Origin: Lentisphaerota bacterium
GTDB lineage: Bacteria > Verrucomicrobiota > Lentisphaeria > Victivallales > Victivallaceae
Assembly (NCBI GenBank): GCA_015061685.1
Contig: SUWD01000001.1
Coordinates: 248,001 to 312,000, forward strand
DNA: 64,000 bases
Direction of reading: 5' to 3'
Shown one piece after another: positions 60,455 to 64,000 of the stretch. A program made the position numbers and the translations under genes. Position 1 is the first letter of the stretch, and each line of letters opens with the position of its first letter. The notes under the pieces were generated by a model that was not told the DNA's origin, ran no database searches, and saw nothing but the letters and a program-made list of their open reading frames with translations.

Positions 60455-61234
60455 TCACCCGGCGTCACCGCGGTGCTGCTTGCGGTAACGGGCGGGTGTT
60501 TCCCCGGTCAGAGTACGGAAGATCCGGGTAAAGTGGTAACGGTCAACAAATCCGGTATCCGTGGCGATACTTTCGATGGAACTCTCGGAAAAGGCGAGGA
60601 GAAATTTTGCTCTTTCGATGCGTTTGCTGCGGTAATAGATCTGCGGCGAAACCCCGATTTGCCGGGTAAAAAGGTGGATGAATGCACTTTCTCCCATGTG
60701 GACTTTTTCCGCAAGAGTTTTATTGCTGTAGTGTCCGATGGTCGTACCGGAAAGGGTTCGCAAAGTTGCGGCGATGCGTTTGTCCAATTCTCCTTTCCGG
60801 ACAAAATACTTATCCGGGAGTTTGGAAACAGCTGTATGCAGAACTCCGGCGATACTTAAAAATGTTTGCAGACTGCCCCGGACAAATTTTTCGCTCCAGA
60901 GCTTCATCAGACGGTCAACCTCCGGCCAGACGGGGATTTCAAAAATATTGTCCTGCGGCTCATGACCGGGGAATTTCATGGTAAAGTGGATGTAAAGCTG
61001 TTTGAATTCTCCATTGGAACAAGTGGAAATATTGGTTTCCGGAGCGATGAGATAGATATTGTGCGGTTTCATATTTATCCGGCGGCCGTTGTGAAAAAGC
61101 ACCGGGCTTTCCCGGTCATTGATCCACGCCCGCCAGAATGCTGAAGTTATTTCAGCTTCAGAGTAGTTCCACTCCTGTACTCTGGAAAATCCCCACTGGT
61201 GGATCCTCATGGGGGAATAATTCATCATATCCAT
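60455..61234 (-). CDS. AraC-family transcriptional regulator
   Basis: A 259-aa regulator. The N-terminal sensor half (residues 1-140) is cupin-like (RVQEWNYSEAEITSAFWRAW, VLFHNGRRINMKPHNIYLIA, FKQLYIHFTMKFPGH). The AraC helix-turn-helix lies at about 155-255 (LAEKVHMGESAFIHLFTRQIG, SIATDTGFVDRYHFTRIFRTL). Its promoter is full consensus (61264-61292). Divergent orientation to the lipoprotein gene at 61455 makes that a candidate target. Repeated ACTGCCG at 61270 and 61321, within the promoter region, may be its own operator. Effector unknown. Confidence 0.88.
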   Translation of the reverse strand: MDMMNYSPMRIHQWGFSRVQEWNYSEAEITSAFWRAWINDRESPVLFHNGRRINMKPHNIYLIAPETNISTCSNGEFKQLYIHFTMKFPGHEPQDNIFEIPVWPEVDRLMKLWSEKFVRGSLQTFLSIAGVLHTAVSKLPDKYFVRKGELDKRIAATLRTLSGTTIGHYSNKTLAEKVHMGESAFIHLFTRQIGVSPQIYYRSKRIERAKFLLAFSESSIESIATDTGFVDRYHFTRIFRTLTGETPARYRKQHRGDAG

Positions 61235-61263
61235 AAACGGCTTCCTCTTTTTCTACCGGAGAA

Positions 61264-61292
61264 AATATAACTGCCGTAATCTTTTTTGTCAA
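61264..61292 (-). promoter_or_regulatory. Consensus promoter of the AraC gene at 61234
   Basis: On the minus strand TTGACA (61287-61292), 17 bp, TATATT (61264-61269), about 30 bp before the start. ACTGCCG occurs at 61270-61276 and again at 61321-61327. Confidence 0.75.
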
Positions 61293-61374
61293 GTTCCCGG
61301 CGGAAAAAGTAATGAAAATAACTGCCGGTACAGCAGCTGACCGGAATTTGATGTTGAATTTTCATTTCAGGCAC

Positions 61375-61403
61375 TTGTAAATGTGAATTTCATGCACTAT
61401 ATT
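61375..61403 (+). promoter_or_regulatory. Sigma70 promoter of the lipoprotein gene at 61455
   Basis: TTGTAA (61375-61380), 17 bp, TATATT (61398-61403). The TTG at 61413 lies close to the transcription start, so ATG 61455 (GGGGAG three bases upstream) is preferred. Confidence 0.65.
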
Positions 61404-61454
61404 GAACGGTAATTGATTTCAAAAAAAGTTTCAGACCGTTCTGTGTGGGGAGAT

Positions 61455-62633
61455 ATGGGGATTTTTGTTTGCCGGAGATTTTTGCTGACCGCTGCAGCAG
61501 GATGTGCCGGAATTTGCCTGATGACTGGAGTCACCGGCTGTGCCAATTGGAAAATGGAAAGAGAATTCAGGACAGCCCTGCAATTCAAAGCCGCCGGAAA
61601 AAATGAACAGATGCTGCAGAAACTGCAGTTGGCTGCCCACAGCAATCACCGGGGGGCGATCAGAGAATTGGCAAATTATTATGCGGGTCAAAAGAATAAT
61701 GCTGAAGCTCTCAATGAGTCAATATATTGGCACCGCAAATATATGACTGTTTTCAAGGATCACCGGAATGCTCTGGAATATGCCGGACTGCTCGCCCGTA
61801 CTCCGGATGCAAATTCGCTGGCAGGAGCAGTTGACCTCTGCCGTGCCGTAATGGAAAATTCTCCGGCAGCAACTGCCGGAGAAAAAGCCGATTGTACCGA
61901 TATTATCAATGAGGTCGTGAATACTGCAAGAAAATTGCCGCAAGAGCAGAAAAGTGGTAATTTGCAGCGTGATCTGGAAAGGTTTTACACTGATTTCCCC
62001 GGTTTTTCCCGTTTGCAGGATACCGCAAACAGCCGGGACGGAAAAATTTTTGCGATAGACGATTTCCCCGGCTTGCAGGCATATAAAAAGTACATCCCCG
62101 GCAAAGTAAGTGTCCGGGAATTGTTTCAGCGTTATCCGGAATTGAAATTCTTCAATCAGGAAAACGATTCAGAAAATGATCTGATTTTTTCGGCAAATAC
62201 CGATCATTCCGGCAAAACGGTTGCACTGCGTTACATTTTCCACGGCAACAGCGGAGAAAATCTGCCGCCATTGCTCTACCGGGTGGAATTATCCCCCGAC
62301 AAAAGCAGTTTTGTCAATATCCGGGAGAATTTTTTCAAAACATTCCCGGAGGCAGAATGCAAAGATTTCCAAACTTCGGTAAATTCCGGATTTCAGGGTT
62401 TCAAAGGTCTGTGGAGCATCAAAACAGAATCCCGGAGCATCAATACTGCATGGGGAAAAATAACCATCGTCGATACCCCGCAAAAATGTGACCCCGTAGT
62501 TATCAACTGGGAGGAAAAAGCCGGAACAAAGCATGTTAAAACTGCTATCAGCAGCGAAGATTTGAATGAATGGAAAAATTTGATCCTCAAAGAAAATGCC
62601 GGTTCCGGCAGGGTGATAATTGATTTCCGGTAG
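61455..62633 (+). CDS. Putative lipoprotein with SEL1/TPR-like N-terminus
   Basis: A 392-aa envelope protein. The leader RRFLLTAAAGCAGICLMTGV ends in a lipobox, VTGC (Cys near residue 29). Residues about 30-130 are helical with a SEL1/TPR-like pattern (FRTALQFKAAGKNEQMLQKL, GAIRELANYYAGQKNNAEA). The remainder is a unique beta-rich domain (VELSPDKSSFVNIRENFF, VVINWEEKAGTKH). No known family matched beyond the repeats. It is divergent from an AraC gene and followed by a second lipoprotein gene 72 bp later. Start uncertain between ATG 61455 and TTG 61413. Confidence 0.65.
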   Translation: MGIFVCRRFLLTAAAGCAGICLMTGVTGCANWKMEREFRTALQFKAAGKNEQMLQKLQLAAHSNHRGAIRELANYYAGQKNNAEALNESIYWHRKYMTVFKDHRNALEYAGLLARTPDANSLAGAVDLCRAVMENSPAATAGEKADCTDIINEVVNTARKLPQEQKSGNLQRDLERFYTDFPGFSRLQDTANSRDGKIFAIDDFPGLQAYKKYIPGKVSVRELFQRYPELKFFNQENDSENDLIFSANTDHSGKTVALRYIFHGNSGENLPPLLYRVELSPDKSSFVNIRENFFKTFPEAECKDFQTSVNSGFQGFKGLWSIKTESRSINTAWGKITIVDTPQKCDPVVINWEEKAGTKHVKTAISSEDLNEWKNLILKENAGSGRVIIDFR

Positions 62634-62705
62634 AACATATTTATTGGCGGAAAGCACCGGGAGCCGTGCTTCCTGCCGGAAAAATTAACCAAAAAGGAAA
62701 AGAAA

Positions 62706-63332
62706 ATGAAAAAACACATGATTTTGGCAATGAGTGCCGTCGCCGCCGGTATTTTCGCCGGCGGTTGTGCCGTATGCACCGACCCGATCGACAGCTCCTG
62801 TATCGAAGTGAGCCATCCCGGAAACAAACAGGTCCTTCCGGATGGTGTCGCTTTCCAGGCGCCGGTCGTCAAAGCTTCCCCTGATTACATCGTCCCCCGT
62901 TTCCGCGTCGGAAACGTCCGGGTAACTGCTATCGGTACCGGCAATTCTCTGGAAGAAGCGACCAATGATGCCATCATCAATTTCAAGAAAAAAGCACAGT
63001 GCGACTACATCGTTGCGGTAAATACGGACGTCAGTCAGCATACCCACCCGACCTTACGTATCCATGCTCTGACCAACTATTCTGTATCTCTCACCGGTCT
63101 GCCGGTTTTCCTCGACCGTCTGGAAGTTGTTGACGGTAAGGCTGAAGCCGAAGCCGCCGCTGCCAAAACTGCCGAAGCCGCCAATAGTGCAGAAGCAACT
63201 GCCACCGGCACCCCGGTTCCGGTCTGCAGCCAGAAAGCCGGATTGATCAAACTGTCTGATATCAGCGTGCAGATCAACGCCAAAGGCGAATCCGCTGACG
63301 ATGCCGCACTGATCTATCCGGTTGTAAAATAA
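62706..63332 (+). CDS. Small lipoprotein of unknown function
   Basis: A 208-aa envelope protein. The leader KKHMILAMSAVAAGIFAGGC gives the lipidated Cys at residue 21. A compact domain follows with FRVGNVRVTAIGTGNSLEEA, KKKAQCDYIVAV and YSVSLTGLPVFLDRLEVV, then an Ala/Glu-rich low-complexity stretch (AEAEAAAAKTAEAANSAEAT) and a basic-to-neutral tail. AAAAGGAAAAG precedes the start. It lies 72 bp after the previous lipoprotein gene on the same strand and ends at a strong terminator. The domain may be distantly related to the one in the lipoprotein at 32411-32899. Function unknown. Confidence 0.7.
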   Translation: MKKHMILAMSAVAAGIFAGGCAVCTDPIDSSCIEVSHPGNKQVLPDGVAFQAPVVKASPDYIVPRFRVGNVRVTAIGTGNSLEEATNDAIINFKKKAQCDYIVAVNTDVSQHTHPTLRIHALTNYSVSLTGLPVFLDRLEVVDGKAEAEAAAAKTAEAANSAEATATGTPVPVCSQKAGLIKLSDISVQINAKGESADDAALIYPVVK

Positions 63333-63363
63333 CAGTATTACTATCGGCTCCCTGATCCAAACT

Positions 63364-63405
63364 GCGGGCTGCTGCAAAATATCCGTTTGCAGCAGCCCGC
63401 TTTTT
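63364..63405 (+). terminator. Strong rho-independent terminator
   Basis: A perfect 15-bp stem (GCGGGCTGCTGCAAA and complement), a 7-base loop and TTTTT. It closes the lipoprotein transcript. Confidence 0.92.
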
Positions 63406-63456
63406 CCGCTTATGAGCCGGACACTAAAAATAAAATGATAAAATCACTGCAGCTGC

Positions 63457-63485
63457 TTGAAAAAAACCCGGCAAGGCATTATTCT
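63457..63485 (+). promoter_or_regulatory. Sigma70 promoter of rseP
   Basis: TTGAAA (63457-63462), 17 bp, TATTCT (63480-63485), 44 bp before ATG 63529; AAGGAT is the ribosome site. Confidence 0.6.
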
Positions 63486-63528
63486 ATATAGATGTCATGT
63501 AAACACAGTTGAATTACAAGGATGAATT

Positions 63529-64000
63529 ATGGAACAATTTTTGGAATATTTGAGTGTTGCCGGAGCAGTTATTTTTGTTTTTGTTGCTCTGGGATTTTGT
63601 ATTTTCTCTCATGAATTGGGGCATTTTCTGGCAGGTAAGCTCATGGGATTGCACATTGATGCCTTTTCCATCGGCTTCCGTCCGATCTGGCGGAAAAAGT
63701 ACAAAGGAGTGGAGTACCGTATCGGCTGGCTTCCTCTGGGCGGCTATGTGGAATTGCCGCAGGTCGATGCTTCCGATGACGTCCCCAAAAGTGCTGACGG
63801 AACTGAATTACCGCCTGCTTCGCCCAAAGCGAGGATCGTTACGGCAGTTGCCGGACCGCTTTTCAATATTATTTCCGGTTTGCTTATCGGCTGTATCGTC
63901 TGGGCGGTCGGCATCCCGGAAGCTACGCCGAGAATGAGGGAGATCGAGGTGTTGAGCGTGCCGGAAAATTCTCCGGAATACGCTTCCGGTCTGCGTAAGG
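63529..64000 (+). CDS. rseP: RIP site-2 metalloprotease, 3'-truncated by window edge
   Basis: An intramembrane zinc protease (M50) that cuts membrane-bound anti-sigma factors and signal-peptide remnants. The first 157 codons are visible. Membrane helix 1 carries the HELGH zinc motif (FSHELGHFLAGKL, near residues 27-39), followed by IDAFSIGFRP and the conserved LPLGGYVELP loop (near 69-78), then helix 2 (VAGPLFNIISGLLIG) and the beginning of the PDZ region. ATG 63529 is supported by AAGGAT and a promoter. The C-terminal PDZ domain and second active-site motif lie beyond the window. Confidence 0.93.
   Translation, partial: MEQFLEYLSVAGAVIFVFVALGFCIFSHELGHFLAGKLMGLHIDAFSIGFRPIWRKKYKGVEYRIGWLPLGGYVELPQVDASDDVPKSADGTELPPASPKARIVTAVAGPLFNIISGLLIGCIVWAVGIPEATPRMREIEVLSVPENSPEYASGLRK

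Overview
The window reads as a chromosome segment of a Lentisphaerota (Victivallales-type, probably gut or host-associated) bacterium. The evidence is indirect: secreted carbohydrate-active proteins sit beside prepilin-like genes with the [18 protein letters not shown] signature, AraC and LacI regulators are plentiful, an AAA-ATPase/PD-(D/E)XK gene of a type common in such genomes is present, and the cell is Gram-negative in character (lipoproteins, RseP, MsbA-like exporter, surface-glycan genes). No rRNA, tRNA, CRISPR array, prophage or transposase gene was found.

Layout. 1-909: 3' part of trpS. 917-7103 (minus): a four-gene carbohydrate operon (prepilin-like protein, 1029-aa secreted protein, 468-aa enzyme, AraC regulator) behind a sigma70 promoter with an AraC-type direct repeat. 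7408-10574: a small glycosyltransferase, a tandem-repeat block, and a membrane protein/SPFH-zinc-ribbon pair. 11022-17339: a second carbohydrate cluster (LacI regulator, SGNH hydrolase, prepilin-like protein, GH42-like enzyme). 17689-26626: ABC exporter, oxidoreductase, deacetylase-like protein, AraC, PHP phosphoesterase and a DUF4838-like secreted protein. 26814-34000: small secreted protein, SEL1-repeat protein bracketed by two mobile repeats, PerR-like regulator with rubrerythrin, GH3 with an SDR, lipoprotein, dapA. 34044-37024: MFS transporter overlapping a homocysteine methyltransferase/MTHFR fusion. 37142-49699: AAA-ATPase gene, then a surface-polysaccharide cluster (GT4, GT8, two hexapeptide acyltransferases, a TagF-like transferase, a nucleotidyltransferase-aminotransferase fusion, an ornithine-cyclodeaminase-family protein, manC, a nucleotide-sugar dehydrogenase). 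49701-60119 (minus): core metabolism (PflX-like radical SAM, Asp23, accC, accB, aroQ, SpoIIE-type phosphatase, carB, hisB, folD). 60455-64000: AraC regulator, two lipoproteins and the start of rseP.

Main discoveries. First, a non-autonomous mobile repeat (MITE) is present in four complete copies (27184-27604, 28274-28736, 50642-50920, 60150-60339) with about 24-bp imperfect terminal inverted repeats and 7-8-bp target duplications. Each copy carries an outward-facing sigma70-like promoter, and in three of the four it points at the neighbouring gene. One copy landed exactly in a TAATG stop/start overlap between the Asp23 and radical-SAM genes, and the duplicated 8 bp recreated both the stop and the start codon. 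Second, both prepilin-like genes carry, at the codons of the signal-peptide cleavage junction, two overlapping palindromes (16 and 26 bp, sharing 4 bases). The palindrome arms differ between the genes but remain self-complementary, so the pair looks like an mRNA or DNA structure under selection. Third, a separate family of intergenic repeats is built on a 10-bp period (TACGGANNNN), including a 117-bp tandem repeat. Fourth, the polysaccharide cluster holds a fused nucleotidyltransferase-aminotransferase that may make an activated amino-alcohol phosphate for transfer by the adjacent TagF-like enzyme.

Promoters are unusually easy to see: TTGNNN, 16-17 bp, then TATATT or a close variant precedes many of the operons, which helped fix several start codons.
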